A stretch of DNA of 64,000 nt from JALOLG01 sp963776935 (GCA_963776935.1 CAVZOP010000002.1:310001-374000); one strand, 5' to 3'; numbered from the stretch's first letter, positions 18,674 through 27,752 are shown. The notes: a model not told the origin generated them from the sequence alone. Made by a program: numbers and translations.

Positions 18674-19725
18674 CGGCCACCACAGTTCAGTCGGGCATCC
18701 GGGACAAGGCTCGCCGATTGCGGCTCGGACGGTGGCTTCCCATCCTCGCCATGATGATCCTCATCTTCGTGCTCGGCGTCTACACGCGGGGCAAGGAAGC
18801 GTCGTTCACCTCGGAGTTCAACCTCAACGGTCTGTTCATCGCCACGATGCCGCTCGCACTCGCCGCCATGGGCCAGGCGAGCGCGCTGATGGTGAAGGCG
18901 TTCGACGTCTCGGTCGGCGCCTTGATGACCGTGTGCGTCGTCGTCGCTTCGTTCGTGCTCACACCCGACCAGGAGTGGTGGTCGTTGGTGCTCGGCATCC
19001 TGTTCGTGATCGCCGTGGCGCTCTTCACCGGTGGTGTGAACGTCGGACTGATCCGCGGCCTGAAGCTGTCTTCGATCATCGCCACGCTCGCCACCCTCAG
19101 CATCCTGCAGGGCATCGCGTTGAGGCTGCGACCGCAGCCGGCCGGACCGATCAACGCCGAGCTCACCGACTTCCTGCTGTCGAGCTGGGGGTTCATGCCG
19201 ATCGCCTTCATCGTCATCGTCGCCATCGCCGTTATCTCGGACGTATGGCTGTACCGCAGCGCCGGGGGGCTCTCGGCCCGCGCGGCCGGGCTCGACGAGC
19301 AGTCGGCCGAGCGCCGTGGCGTGCGCGTGAGCTATCTGTTCGTCCGGGCGTTCTTCATCTCTGCGTTCGCCGCTGCCGTGGGCGCGTTGTTCCTCGCCGC
19401 GCAGGTGGGGATCGGCGACCCGAACGTCGGCCTCAGCTACACGCTCACCAGCATCGCCGCTGCCGTGCTCGGCGGCGCCAGCCTGTTCGGTGGTCGCGGC
19501 TCGTTCGTCGGTGCCGTCGTCGGCGCCCTGTTCCTGAACGTGATCATCAACGTGCTGCCGTTCCTCGGATGGAGCGCGTCGTACGGGCGGATCATGGTGG
19601 GGGTGCTCACCCTCCTCGCCTTGACCTTCTACCAGGCGCCCGACCTGCTGCTGCGCATGAGGACATTCATCGCCAACGTCCGGCTGTCGAGATCGCGCTC
19701 GACGGCGCTCGCCGACGAGGCCTGA
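18670..19725 (+). CDS. Ribose-type ABC transporter permease 2
   Basis: This is a 351-residue RbsC-like permease with about nine hydrophobic helices. The family landmarks are LAAMGQASALMVKAFDVSVGA (the counterpart of GGIDLSVG) and AAVLGGASLFGGRGS. The GTG at 18670 overlaps the ATPase stop. With the permease at 14248 it would form a heterodimeric channel. The FDVSVGA variant of the usual motif may reflect an unusual substrate. Confidence 0.9.
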   Translation: MTATTVQSGIRDKARRLRLGRWLPILAMMILIFVLGVYTRGKEASFTSEFNLNGLFIATMPLALAAMGQASALMVKAFDVSVGALMTVCVVVASFVLTPDQEWWSLVLGILFVIAVALFTGGVNVGLIRGLKLSSIIATLATLSILQGIALRLRPQPAGPINAELTDFLLSSWGFMPIAFIVIVAIAVISDVWLYRSAGGLSARAAGLDEQSAERRGVRVSYLFVRAFFISAFAAAVGALFLAAQVGIGDPNVGLSYTLTSIAAAVLGGASLFGGRGSFVGAVVGALFLNVIINVLPFLGWSASYGRIMVGVLTLLALTFYQAPDLLLRMRTFIANVRLSRSRSTALADEA

Positions 19726-19743
19726 GCCGGGCGGCGCGGCGAC

Positions 19744-20214
19744 ATGGATCCGCTCGATCGTCTCCTCGCCCTCAGGGAGATCGACGACTTGATCGGTCGC
19801 TACTGCATGCTCTTCGACGACCAGCAGTGGGATGAGTTCTCGGAACTGTGGACCGAAGACGCCGCCTTCGTGGTCGACGGCATCGCCTTCGAGGGTCGCG
19901 ACGTCATGCTCGACTTCCTCAGAACCTGCCTCCCGCCGGGTTATCAGAGCAAGCACATGATCTCCCCGCCCATCGTCGAGCTGGCCGCCGATGGGATGCG
20001 GGCGACCGCCAAGACCGACGTCGTCTGGATCGCCCAGAACTTCGAGATCGCGATCGTGGCCCGCTACGACGACGAGCTGATCCGGGGCCCTGACGGCTGG
20101 CGCATCCGGCGCCGCTCGGAGACACCGGTGCGTCACGAGCCGGGTCCACCGCCGATGTCGGACGATGCACTTCGCGTCAGCAGCCCCACGATGCGGCACG
20201 ACGCGACCGGCTGA
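19744..20214 (+). CDS. SnoaL-like (NTF2-fold) protein
   Basis: This protein of 156 residues has the SnoaL_4/scytalone-dehydratase-like cone fold: LREIDDLIGRYCMLFDDQQWDEFSELWTEDAAF at the start, then the central HMISPPIVEL strand and RYDDELIRGPDGWRI near the end. Such proteins catalyse dehydrations, cyclisations or isomerisations in hydrophobic pockets. It follows the second permease by 18 nt in the importer operon, so a role on the imported compound is likely. The C-terminal 25 residues are probably disordered. Confidence 0.82.
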   Translation: MDPLDRLLALREIDDLIGRYCMLFDDQQWDEFSELWTEDAAFVVDGIAFEGRDVMLDFLRTCLPPGYQSKHMISPPIVELAADGMRATAKTDVVWIAQNFEIAIVARYDDELIRGPDGWRIRRRSETPVRHEPGPPPMSDDALRVSSPTMRHDATG

Positions 20215-20236
20215 TCAAGAGAAAGCGGAGGCCTCA

Positions 20237-21175
20237 ATGACCGTCGTTCGACCAGACGTCCCCGAGTTCGAGGCCTTGGTCTCTCCCGACGCCGAGCTCA
20301 CGAAGATCGGGTCGGGCTACGTGTTCAGCGAGGGTCCGGTGTGGAGCGTCGCCGAGCAGGCGTTGTACTTCAGCGACATCCCGGGCGACAAGCGCTTCAA
20401 GTGGACCGCATCGGCGGGCACGGAGCTCGTGATGTACCCGACGTTCAAGGCCAACGGCATGGCGTTCGACATCGAGGGCCGGTTGATCGTGTGCGAGCAC
20501 GTGTCGAGCTCGATCTCGCGCTTCCACGCCGACGGGTTCCGCGAGACCGTCTGTTTCCACCACGGCGGCGTCTACCTGAACAGCCCCAACGACCTCGTCG
20601 CCTGCGCACGTGACGGCAGCATCTACTTCACCGACCCCGACTATGGGCGTTGGAACGACTGGATCGGTTCCGAGCGGGTGCCGTTGCTCGGGTTCAAGGG
20701 CGTGTTCCGCGTCGCTCACGAGGGCGGCGAGGCGCAGCTCGTGGTCGAGCGCGACGAGTTCGAGCAACCGAACGGTCTGTGCTTCTCGCCGGACGAGTCA
20801 CTGATGTACGTGAACGACTCGCCGCGGGCAGAGGTGAAGGTGTTCGACGTCGCTGACGACGGCTCGCTCGTCAACGGTCGGGTGCTGCTGACCGACATCG
20901 GTGGCGGCACCATCGAGGAGGGCTCCGTCGACGGGATGGAGTGCGACGAGTTCGGCAACGTGTGGGTCACCGGCCCCGGCGGCGTGTGGGTGCTCAACCC
21001 GCAGGGCGAGCGGATCGGCGTGATCGCCACGCCCGAGGTGTGCGGCAGCCTGTGCTGGGGCGGGCCCGACATGCACACGTTGTTCCTGACGACATCGACC
21101 ACGGTGCACACGATCCCGACGCTGTGCACCTCGGCACGACTGCCGCACTACGAGCTGGGAGGCACACGGTCATGA
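20237..21175 (+). CDS. SMP-30/gluconolactonase-family protein 1
   Basis: This is a six-bladed beta-propeller of 312 residues. Metal-ligand motifs are visible: SEGPVW (Glu), NSPNDLV (Asn) and MYVNDSPRAEV (Asp). Known members hydrolyse sugar lactones or phosphotriesters with a divalent metal. The ATG at 20237 has GGAG seven nt upstream. It is closely similar to the protein at 26771 (both have FTDPDYGRWNDWIG and EFEQPNGLCFSPDES), and the two are presumably isofunctional or successive. Its stop overlaps the next start (ATGA). Confidence 0.88.
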   Translation: MTVVRPDVPEFEALVSPDAELTKIGSGYVFSEGPVWSVAEQALYFSDIPGDKRFKWTASAGTELVMYPTFKANGMAFDIEGRLIVCEHVSSSISRFHADGFRETVCFHHGGVYLNSPNDLVACARDGSIYFTDPDYGRWNDWIGSERVPLLGFKGVFRVAHEGGEAQLVVERDEFEQPNGLCFSPDESLMYVNDSPRAEVKVFDVADDGSLVNGRVLLTDIGGGTIEEGSVDGMECDEFGNVWVTGPGGVWVLNPQGERIGVIATPEVCGSLCWGGPDMHTLFLTTSTTVHTIPTLCTSARLPHYELGGTRS

Positions 21176-22098
21176 CGGAAACCGAACGTCTGCAGGTCCT
21201 CGAAGACCGCGAGGAGATCCGCCAGATCTTCGTCGACTACGCCAAGTGCCTCGATTCGGGCGACCACGCCGGCTACGCCAGTCTGTTCGCCTCGGACGGC
21301 GTGCTCGTCGCCCAACTCGGTGAGGCCGTCGGCCCGGCCGCGATCGAGGCGATCCTCGACGAGCACCTCGGCCCGCACGTGCGCGGGCACCTGCCCACAT
21401 CGATTCACGTGATGACGAACCAGCAGATCGACGTCGACGGCGACACGGCGACGACGGATTTGGTCTGGTACTACCTCACCAGCGATCCCGACACGGTGCC
21501 GACTGTGCTCCAGTCGGGCCACTATCGCGACGACCTCGTCCGCGAGGACGGCAGGTGGAAGATCAAGCGCCACGAGATCTCGCGGGCGATGGGTCGCTCG
21601 CCGATGGATCCGCCGCCGAGCACGCGGTTCGACGCGCTCGCCGCTCGTGTGCAGGTGCTCGAGGACAAGGATGCGATCTGGGGCTTGTTCATGGAGTACA
21701 AGCGCCACCTCGACGCACGCGACTTCAAGTCGTACGCGTCGTTGTTCACGGATGACGCGGTCTGGGTGGGCAACCTCGGCAAGGCGGTCGGGCCGGCCGA
21801 GATCGAGGCGCTACTGGTCCGCACGCTCGAGGTCTACGAGAGCGACCGGGAACGCACGTACCACCTGGTGATGAACCCCGTCGTCGACGTCGACGGCGAC
21901 ACCGCGACCGCGCTGAGCAACTGGGGTTTCGTGACCCGGGGGGACATGGACGCTCCGGTGTTCGAGATGCTCGGCCACTACGTCGACGAACTGGTCCGCA
22001 CGCCAGAAGGCTGGAAGTTCCAACGCCGCGAGGCCTACAGCGACGTCCCCTACATCTCCCTCGAGGGGATCATCGACACCGTTCGGCTGACCCGCTGA
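21172..22098 (+). CDS. Double SnoaL-like protein
   Basis: This protein of 308 residues contains two SnoaL-like domains in tandem. Residues 1-150 (LQVLEDREEIRQIFVDYAKC) and 155-308 (VQVLEDKDAIWGLFMEYKRH) align closely, each with a later VDVDGDTAT strand and a GHYxDxLVR segment. A recent internal duplication is evident. ATG at 21172 overlaps the SMP-30 stop. It ends the importer operon. A fused dimer suggests a pseudo-symmetric active site; function is unknown. Confidence 0.85.
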   Translation: MTETERLQVLEDREEIRQIFVDYAKCLDSGDHAGYASLFASDGVLVAQLGEAVGPAAIEAILDEHLGPHVRGHLPTSIHVMTNQQIDVDGDTATTDLVWYYLTSDPDTVPTVLQSGHYRDDLVREDGRWKIKRHEISRAMGRSPMDPPPSTRFDALAARVQVLEDKDAIWGLFMEYKRHLDARDFKSYASLFTDDAVWVGNLGKAVGPAEIEALLVRTLEVYESDRERTYHLVMNPVVDVDGDTATALSNWGFVTRGDMDAPVFEMLGHYVDELVRTPEGWKFQRREAYSDVPYISLEGIIDTVRLTR

Positions 22099-22129
22099 CC
22101 CCGAACCCGTCGACACCCGTCGTGCCAAG

Positions 22130-22376
22130 TCGAACAGTTCGATCTGGTGCGCAGACGGTGTCGACCCAGGTCGAACAGTTCGACTGGGGTGGACAGGTGC
22201 ATCGGGCGGTGTGATCGGTCGTCCCGAGTCGAACAGTTCGATCTGGTGCGCAGACGGTGTCGACCCAGGTCGAACAGTTCGATTGGGGTGAACATCCGGG
22301 CGGTGTGATCGGTCGTCCCGAGTCGAACAGTTCGATCTGGTGCGCAGGCGGTGTCGACCCAGGTCGAACAGTTCGA
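22130..22376. repeat. Phased near-palindrome array (locus A)
   Basis: TCGAACAGTTCGA occurs six times, at 22130, 22171, 22229, 22270, 22323 and 22364, that is three pairs with exactly 41 bp between members and 53-58 bp between pairs. The sequence between pair members (GGTGCGCAGACGGTGTCGA) is conserved. The array lies between two convergent genes. The same element, reversed, is at 44126-44417. Confidence 0.85.
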
Positions 22377-22415
22377 CTGGGGTGAACATCTGGACCCGTC
22401 GCGAGCAGCCGCGCG

Positions 22416-22856
22416 TCAGCGCGGGGAGAGCACGACGACGGGGATCTGGCGATCGGTCTTGCGCTGGTAGTCGGCGTAGTTGTCGTGGGCGGCGGTCACG
22501 GCGCCCCAGAGTCGGGCCCGCTCGTCGCCCTCGGCCACCCGCGCCCGCATCTGGCGCTTCGATCCTTCGATCTCGACCTCGACATCGGGCTCGGCGACGA
22601 GGTTGAGGTACCACGCCGGGTTGCGGTCGTCGCCACCGAACGAGGCGATGAGGATCACGTCGTCGCCCTCGACCAACGGGGCGGTCAGCATCGTCGTGCG
22701 GCGCTCTCCTGACTTGCGTCCGACCGTGGTGAGCTTGAGCACGGGCATCCCCATCGCCTTTCCGGCCAGCTTGCCACTCGACAGGTCGTACACCGTGCGG
22801 TGGATCCCGGTGAACAGCTTGAACATCAGATCCTTGGGCGAGGTCACGACCCGCAT
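22416..22856 (-). CDS. Deazaflavin(F420)-dependent nitroreductase-family protein
   Basis: This protein of 146 residues has the Ddn-like split-barrel fold: VLKLTTVGRKSGERRTTMLTAPLVEGDDVILIASFGGDDRNPAWYLNL is the family hallmark that binds F420 phosphate and the deazaflavin. Members reduce quinones, enones or nitro drugs with F420H2. The C-terminal DYQRKTDRQIPVVVL is also typical. It is convergent with the importer operon across the repeat array. Confidence 0.88.
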   Translation of the reverse strand: MRVVTSPKDLMFKLFTGIHRTVYDLSSGKLAGKAMGMPVLKLTTVGRKSGERRTTMLTAPLVEGDDVILIASFGGDDRNPAWYLNLVAEPDVEVEIEGSKRQMRARVAEGDERARLWGAVTAAHDNYADYQRKTDRQIPVVVLSPR

Positions 22857-22981
22857 CGTATGAGGGTGGATCGAGCGGGGCCACCGACCGCCGGTGAACC
22901 GATGAGTTGTGACCGGTCTCGCGGTCTAATGGGACACAGCGATCCGCACCCGAACGCGCCGAGCCGCACGAGGAGACGAAC

Positions 22982-23728
22982 ATGGGACTACCGCAAGTTG
23001 TGTCACGCGACGAGTGGCTGGCCGCCCGCAAGGAGCTCCTGACCAGGGAGAAGCAACTCACCCGTGAGCGCGACGAGCTCAACGCCGCGCGGCGCCGTCT
23101 GCCGATGGTGGAGATCCACAAGGACTACGTGTTCGAGGGTCCGCAGGGGACGGCGAACCTGCTCGACCTGTTCGAGGGCAGGCGCCAGCTCGTCGTCGGT
23201 CACTTCATGTTCGACCCGAGCTGGGACGACGGTTGCCCGAGCTGCACCGCCGGAGCCGACGAGATCGCCGTCGGCCTGCTCGGCCACCTGCACAATCGCG
23301 ACACCACGTTCGCGTACGTGTCACGTGCACCGCTCGCCAAGATCGAGGATTACAAGGCGCGCCGGGGTTGGACGTTCCCCTGGTACTCGTCGTACGGCAG
23401 CGACTTCAACTACGACTTCCACGTCACGCTCGACGAATCGGTCGCGCCGATCGAGTACAACTACCGCACCAAGGCCGAGTACGAACAGGTCGGCCCGGCG
23501 GGATCGCTCGAGAGCGAGCAGCCGTTCGAACGGCCCGGTCGCAGCCATTTCCTTCGCGACGGCGACACGGTGTTCCACACGTATTCCGTGTACGCGCGCG
23601 GCCTCGAGTCGATGGGCGGGTCGTACTACCTGCTCGACGAGACCGCGCTCGGCCGGCAGGAGGAGTGGGAGGAGCCCAAGGGCCGCTCGGGCGCCACCCG
23701 CGGTGCGATCCCCGACCTGTCGTCGTAG
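22982..23728 (+). CDS. DUF899-family thioredoxin-like protein
   Basis: This is a thioredoxin-fold protein of 248 residues with the DUF899 hallmarks: the N-terminal coiled segment WLAARKELLTREKQLTRERDEL, the MFDPSWDDGCPSCT motif with a CxxC pair, then FPWYSSYGSDFNYDF and a late FHTYSVYARGLE. The family is thought to act in thiol redox or detoxification, without a settled reaction. A GAGGAG site precedes the ATG. Confidence 0.88.
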   Translation: MGLPQVVSRDEWLAARKELLTREKQLTRERDELNAARRRLPMVEIHKDYVFEGPQGTANLLDLFEGRRQLVVGHFMFDPSWDDGCPSCTAGADEIAVGLLGHLHNRDTTFAYVSRAPLAKIEDYKARRGWTFPWYSSYGSDFNYDFHVTLDESVAPIEYNYRTKAEYEQVGPAGSLESEQPFERPGRSHFLRDGDTVFHTYSVYARGLESMGGSYYLLDETALGRQEEWEEPKGRSGATRGAIPDLSS

Positions 23729-23778
23729 TCGCGGAATTTCCGTCGTCGAGCGTCGGGAGGCCGCGACAGACTGGGCAC

Positions 23779-24786
23779 ATGAACGAGGCTTCTGTCGCGC
23801 CGCCATGGCAACTCGCGCGTCTCCTCGACGGGTTCGTCACCACCCAACTCCTGTACGTCGCCGCCAAACTCGGTATCGCCGACGTGCTCGCCGGGGGGCC
23901 GCTGAGCGCCGCCGAGATCGCCGAGCCAGCAGGCGCCGATCCGGATGTGCTCGTGCGCGTGCTCCGGGGTCTGGTGATCGAGGATGTGCTCGCCGAAGAC
24001 GAAGCTGGGCGGTTCGCGCTGACGCCGGTCGGCGAGTGCCTGGCGGGCTTGGAGGGTGCCGCACGCGTTCGGGGCGAGGTGTACTACCGGTCGGCGGCGG
24101 GACTCCTCGATGCGGTGATGGGTGGTGGGACGCCGTTCGAACGCGTCTACGGTGAGCGCTTCTTCGAGCACCTCGACCGTCATCCCGATCACGAAGAGGC
24201 GTTCCAGGCGTCGATGCGCGGTCGATCGGAGCAGGAGGCCCACGACGTCGTGGCCGCCTACGACTTCACCGCGCTCGGCACACTGGTCGATGTCGGCGGG
24301 GGTCGGGGCGTCCTGCTGGCGGAGATCCTGCGCTCGGCGGTCGATCTTCACGGCGTGTTGGTCGACCGGGAGGACGCGATCCCGGCGGCGCGAGCGCATC
24401 TGGATTCGGCGGGCGTCGGCGACCGCGCCGAGTGCGTCGTGAACGACTTCTTCACCGCCGTCCCGCCGGGGGCCGACGCGTACGTGCTGTCGCGGGTGCT
24501 GCACGACTGGGACGACGAAGACGTGGGGCGGATCCTGACGACCTGCCGGCAGGCGATGCGACCCGACAGCCGGCTGATCGTGGTCGAGGCCATCCTGCCG
24601 GAGCGTGCCCACGACCGCCCGGCGGCGATCCGCATGGACCTTCACATGCTCCTGCTCCTCGGCGCCCGCGAACGGACCGAGGCCGAGTTCCGCCGCTTGC
24701 TGCTGGACGGCGGGTTCCGCGTGCGGCGGGTGGTGATGACTGCGTCGCCGGCCGGACTGGGTGTGATCGAGGCCACCCCGGCCTGA
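23779..24786 (+). CDS. SAM-dependent O-methyltransferase (COMT/acetylserotonin type)
   Basis: This is a two-domain small-molecule methyltransferase of 335 residues. A winged-helix dimerisation domain (residues 1-100, LYVAAKLGIADVLAGGPLSAAEIA) precedes the Rossmann domain with the SAM loop LVDVGGGRGVLL, and LSRVLHDWDDEDV carries the expected catalytic histidine. It would methylate a phenolic or similar hydroxyl. It begins 50 nt after the DUF899 gene and converges on the next methyltransferase gene. Confidence 0.88.
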   Translation: MNEASVAPPWQLARLLDGFVTTQLLYVAAKLGIADVLAGGPLSAAEIAEPAGADPDVLVRVLRGLVIEDVLAEDEAGRFALTPVGECLAGLEGAARVRGEVYYRSAAGLLDAVMGGGTPFERVYGERFFEHLDRHPDHEEAFQASMRGRSEQEAHDVVAAYDFTALGTLVDVGGGRGVLLAEILRSAVDLHGVLVDREDAIPAARAHLDSAGVGDRAECVVNDFFTAVPPGADAYVLSRVLHDWDDEDVGRILTTCRQAMRPDSRLIVVEAILPERAHDRPAAIRMDLHMLLLLGARERTEAEFRRLLLDGGFRVRRVVMTASPAGLGVIEATPA

Positions 24787-24802
24787 GAAGGTGGCAACCG
24801 CG

Positions 24803-25645
24803 CTACGCCGATGATGGTGCGCCCCGACGCCCGAGCGCGACGAGGGCTTCGAGGCGCAGGGGGAGCCCGCCGTCGGCCTGCATCGCGGCGATCCGATCGG
24901 ACGCTTCGACGCGCAGTCGCTCGAGCCGTGGGGGCGGCAACTGTTCGAGCACGCCGCGAAGGCTGTACGACCACTTCCACGCCCACCATTCGTCTGCGTC
25001 GGCGAGCCGCACGTCGTAGTGCTCGGTCCGCACGACGACCTCCTCGAAGCCGGCCCCGCGCAGCAATTCCTCGAGGTCGGCGGGTCGGTCGAACGATCGC
25101 CGCACGGCACGGCGTTCGACGACGACGTCGGCGAGCAGGTCGTCCTCCCACGACCAGCGCTCGTCCTCGGCCCCCCACGTCGACATCCCGATCGAGCCGT
25201 CTTCGACGAGTGCTCGGCGGAACCCTTCGACGGCGCGCTCGGGATCCGGCATGAAGAAGATCCCGAAGCCGCACAGCACCGTGGAGAACGAGCCATCCGG
25301 TACGTCGAGGTGCTCGCCGTCCATGACGTGAACCTCGGCGTCGACCCCGGCGGCCTCGACGCGCTGCCGCGCGAGTCGCACCATCGCCGGCGACAGGTCG
25401 ACGCCGACTGCCCGGCCCGACGGCCCGACCCTGGTGGCCGCCGGCACGAGCACGGCGCCGCGTCCGCAACCGACATCGAGCACCGCGTCGCCCGGCCGGA
25501 TTCCGGCCAGCTCGACGAGACGGACGCCGAAATGGTCGTGGTATGCGCCGGCGACCTCGTCGTAGGTGGGCGCGGCACGGTCGAACACCCCCGCCAGCCA
25601 CTCCTTGGAGTCGTGGTCGCTGTCCGTGATCGGCGATTGTCGCAC
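24803..25645 (-). CDS. Class I SAM-dependent methyltransferase (UbiE/Methyltransf_11 type)
   Basis: This is a single Rossmann-fold methyltransferase of 280 residues. The SAM motif is VLDVGCGRGAVL, followed by GVDLSPAMV and the motif-II region FSTVLCGFGIFFMPDPERAV. The GTG at 25645 is the only start near the expected N-terminus. The substrate is unknown. It is the last gene of a minus-strand run headed by the SMP-30 gene at 27682. Confidence 0.87.
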   Translation of the reverse strand: MRQSPITDSDHDSKEWLAGVFDRAAPTYDEVAGAYHDHFGVRLVELAGIRPGDAVLDVGCGRGAVLVPAATRVGPSGRAVGVDLSPAMVRLARQRVEAAGVDAEVHVMDGEHLDVPDGSFSTVLCGFGIFFMPDPERAVEGFRRALVEDGSIGMSTWGAEDERWSWEDDLLADVVVERRAVRRSFDRPADLEELLRGAGFEEVVVRTEHYDVRLADADEWWAWKWSYSLRGVLEQLPPPRLERLRVEASDRIAAMQADGGLPLRLEALVALGRRGAPSSA

Positions 25646-25663
25646 AGGCCGGGCGATCCAGCG

Positions 25664-25966
25664 CTACGTGCGGAGCGCGGCTGCGACGGACCCAGCAGCG
25701 GCTCGCCCGGCGACGCGGATCGGTTCGGGCGATCTGATGGTCCGGCTCAGCAAGAAGGCGCCCTCGATCGCGCAGAACAGCTCGATGGCCAGCTCCCGCG
25801 CTCGGCGCCGCGTGACTCCGGCCGCCACGAATCGATCCGTCAGCTCCGTGAGCCAGGACTCGAACGCCTCGGCAGCCGCGGCGCGCATCGACTCGTTGGT
25901 GCTGGCGACCTCGAGGGCGACGGTCGCGATCGGGCACGCATCGGCGTAGTCCGTGCCCTCGATCAA
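25664..25966 (-). pseudogene. TetR-family regulator missing its DNA-binding domain
   Basis: These 100 residues match only the C-terminal ligand-binding part of YxaF/LmrA-type TetR regulators (DACPIATVALEVASTNESMRAAAAEAFESWL). Only 40 nt separate it from the stop of the upstream gene, so the helix-turn-helix domain is absent, not merely frameshifted. It is probably a deletion remnant; a function without DNA binding cannot be excluded. Confidence 0.72.
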
Positions 25967-26006
25967 CGACGTCGACCTGTCCCGCGCTGCCGGCTGACCG
26001 CCAGAC

Positions 26007-26732
26007 CTACGGGACCATCACCCGCTCGTCGAGCACTCCGCTCATGCCGAGCCAGAGGTACTCCATATCGAAGACGTTGTCGCCGTCGACCACGAGCGCC
26101 TTCCACGGGTCGGTGAGCATCGCCTTCTGGAACGACTCCTTGTCGGCGAACCACGACTCGGAGAAGCCGTCGAAATCGACCGGGTCGTCGGTCTCGCCAT
26201 CAGCACCGAGCGCGGCCGTCACGTGGTTCTGCGTGTAGCCGAGCATCAGCGGCTCACGGAGTGCGAGCGGGCCATGGTGGTTGCGCCAGTAGTCCTGGTT
26301 GTCGCGCAACGCCTTGTCGGAACGGAACTTGGTGAACCACACCACCTTGTACCGCTTCTGATCGCGGTTGATCGGGAAGTGCGAGGGCTCGCCGCGCATG
26401 ATGTACTCGTTGAGCGCCGCGCTCTTGCCCCACAACCACTCCATGTCGAACACGTTGGGACCGTCCTCGACGGTGTCCATCCATTCGGGGGACTTCATCG
26501 CCCCCTCGAAGGCCTCGCGGCTTTCGAACCACGCACACGAGTAGCCGTCGAACGCGATGTCGGCGTCGCTCGGACCCTCGGCACCGATCGGCTCGATGAC
26601 GTGGTTCTGCACGTAGCGAACGAGCCCTGGAGCCTTCATGAACCGCGGGCCATGCTCCTTGGTCCAGTACTCACTCATCTCGGCCCGATCGCTCCCCGGC
26701 GGGAACTTGGCGAGCCACACGACTTTGTACAT
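26007..26732 (-). CDS. Tandem EthD-domain protein
   Basis: This intact protein of 241 residues contains two EthD domains. Domain one has KEHGPRFMKAPGLVRYVQNHVIEP and domain two has RNHHGPLALREPLMLGYTQNHV; each ends with a NVFDMEWLW/NVFDMEYLW block. AGGAGGT precedes the ATG at 26732. It lies 38 nt after the SMP-30 gene, so both should be expressed from the operator at 27739. The fused pair would mimic the usual EthD dimer. The reaction is unknown. Confidence 0.87.
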   Translation of the reverse strand: MYKVVWLAKFPPGSDRAEMSEYWTKEHGPRFMKAPGLVRYVQNHVIEPIGAEGPSDADIAFDGYSCAWFESREAFEGAMKSPEWMDTVEDGPNVFDMEWLWGKSAALNEYIMRGEPSHFPINRDQKRYKVVWFTKFRSDKALRDNQDYWRNHHGPLALREPLMLGYTQNHVTAALGADGETDDPVDFDGFSESWFADKESFQKAMLTDPWKALVVDGDNVFDMEYLWLGMSGVLDERVMVP

Positions 26733-26770
26733 TTCCAGACCTCCTGCGTGATGTTGATTGTGGGACAGCG

Positions 26771-27682
26771 CTAGGGGAGTGGCGCGGAGGCGACCTTGGT
26801 CTCGATCAGGTGGACCGACGTGGTCGTCGTGAGGAACAGCGTGCGGAGGTCGGGGCCGCCGAACACGACGCTGCCGCAGATCTCGGGGGTGCGGATGGCG
26901 CCGATGCGATCGCCGGAGGGGTCGAGCACCCACACCCCACCGGGACCTGACGTCCAGATGTTGCCGTGCTCGTCGCACTCCATCCCGTCGAGGTTGCCCT
27001 CCTCCATCGTGCCCCGACCGATGCCCTCGCGGAACATGCGGCAGTTGCTCAACGAGCCGTCGTCGGCGACGTCGTAGACCTTGATCTCGGCCCGCGGCGA
27101 ATCGTTGACGTACAGCAGCGACTCGTCGGGCGAGAAGCACAGCCCGTTGGGTTGCTCGAACTCGTCGGGCGCGACGACCAGTTCGACATCGCCACCTCCC
27201 GGTGGCACGCGATACACACCCTTGAAGTCGCGAACGAACTCGCGCTTGCAGCCGATCCAGTCGTTCCAGCGGCCGTAGTCGGGATCGGTGAAGTAGATGC
27301 TTCCGTCGCCAGCCCGGACGACGACGTCGTTGGGACTGTTGAGGTACTGGTCCTGATAGTGATAGGCGACGATCTCGCGCTTGCCGTCGAGACGGATCCG
27401 CACGAGGCAACTCGACACCTGCTCGCAGACCAGCAGGCTGCCATCGCGCTCGTACGCCATGCCGTTGCCCTTGAACGTCGGCTGGGCGACGAGCTCCATC
27501 CCCGCCTCGCGTGTCCAGCGCCAGCGGGCGTCGCCGGGGATGTCGCTGAAGTACATCGCACCGTCCCGCGGGTTCCACACCGGGCCCTCGGTGAACTGGA
27601 ACCCGTTGCCGAGGAACTCGAGCTCGGCATCGGGATCGATGAGCTCGGCAAACACCGGTGATTCGACCTCGACGATGCTCAT
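26771..27682 (-). CDS. SMP-30/gluconolactonase-family protein 2
   Basis: This is a beta-propeller lactonase-like protein of 303 residues. The ligand motifs are TEGPVW, NSPNDVV and LYVNDSPRAEI. It is highly similar to the protein at 20237 throughout, including the long identical stretch around DPDYGRWNDWIG. The ATG at 27682 follows the operator at 27739-27752 by 57 nt. Two copies in separate operons under the same site argue that lactone opening is central to the pathway. Confidence 0.88.
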   Translation of the reverse strand: MSIVEVESPVFAELIDPDAELEFLGNGFQFTEGPVWNPRDGAMYFSDIPGDARWRWTREAGMELVAQPTFKGNGMAYERDGSLLVCEQVSSCLVRIRLDGKREIVAYHYQDQYLNSPNDVVVRAGDGSIYFTDPDYGRWNDWIGCKREFVRDFKGVYRVPPGGGDVELVVAPDEFEQPNGLCFSPDESLLYVNDSPRAEIKVYDVADDGSLSNCRMFREGIGRGTMEEGNLDGMECDEHGNIWTSGPGGVWVLDPSGDRIGAIRTPEICGSVVFGGPDLRTLFLTTTTSVHLIETKVASAPLP

Positions 27683-27738
27683 CGCCCCAGCACTACCCCC
27701 ACTCGACTCTGTCGCGCTCGATCTGCCCCCAGCGCGCG

Positions 27739-27752
27739 GATCATATACGATC
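27739..27752. promoter_or_regulatory. GntR-type operator, site 5
   Basis: GATCATATACGATC is the exact consensus. It lies between the end of the MetE-like gene and the start of the SMP-30 gene, so it should control SMP-30 and the genes after it. The centre TATATG on the minus strand could serve as a -10 element. Confidence 0.68.

Noticed and set aside
20941..21171. Longer start for the double SnoaL gene inside the SMP-30 gene
   Set aside because: The ATGA overlap at 21172 and the beginning of SnoaL homology right after it fix the start.
22130..22376. Possible CRISPR array
   Set aside because: Repeats are 13-bp near-palindromes with conserved sequence between them, not unique spacers, and no cas gene is present.
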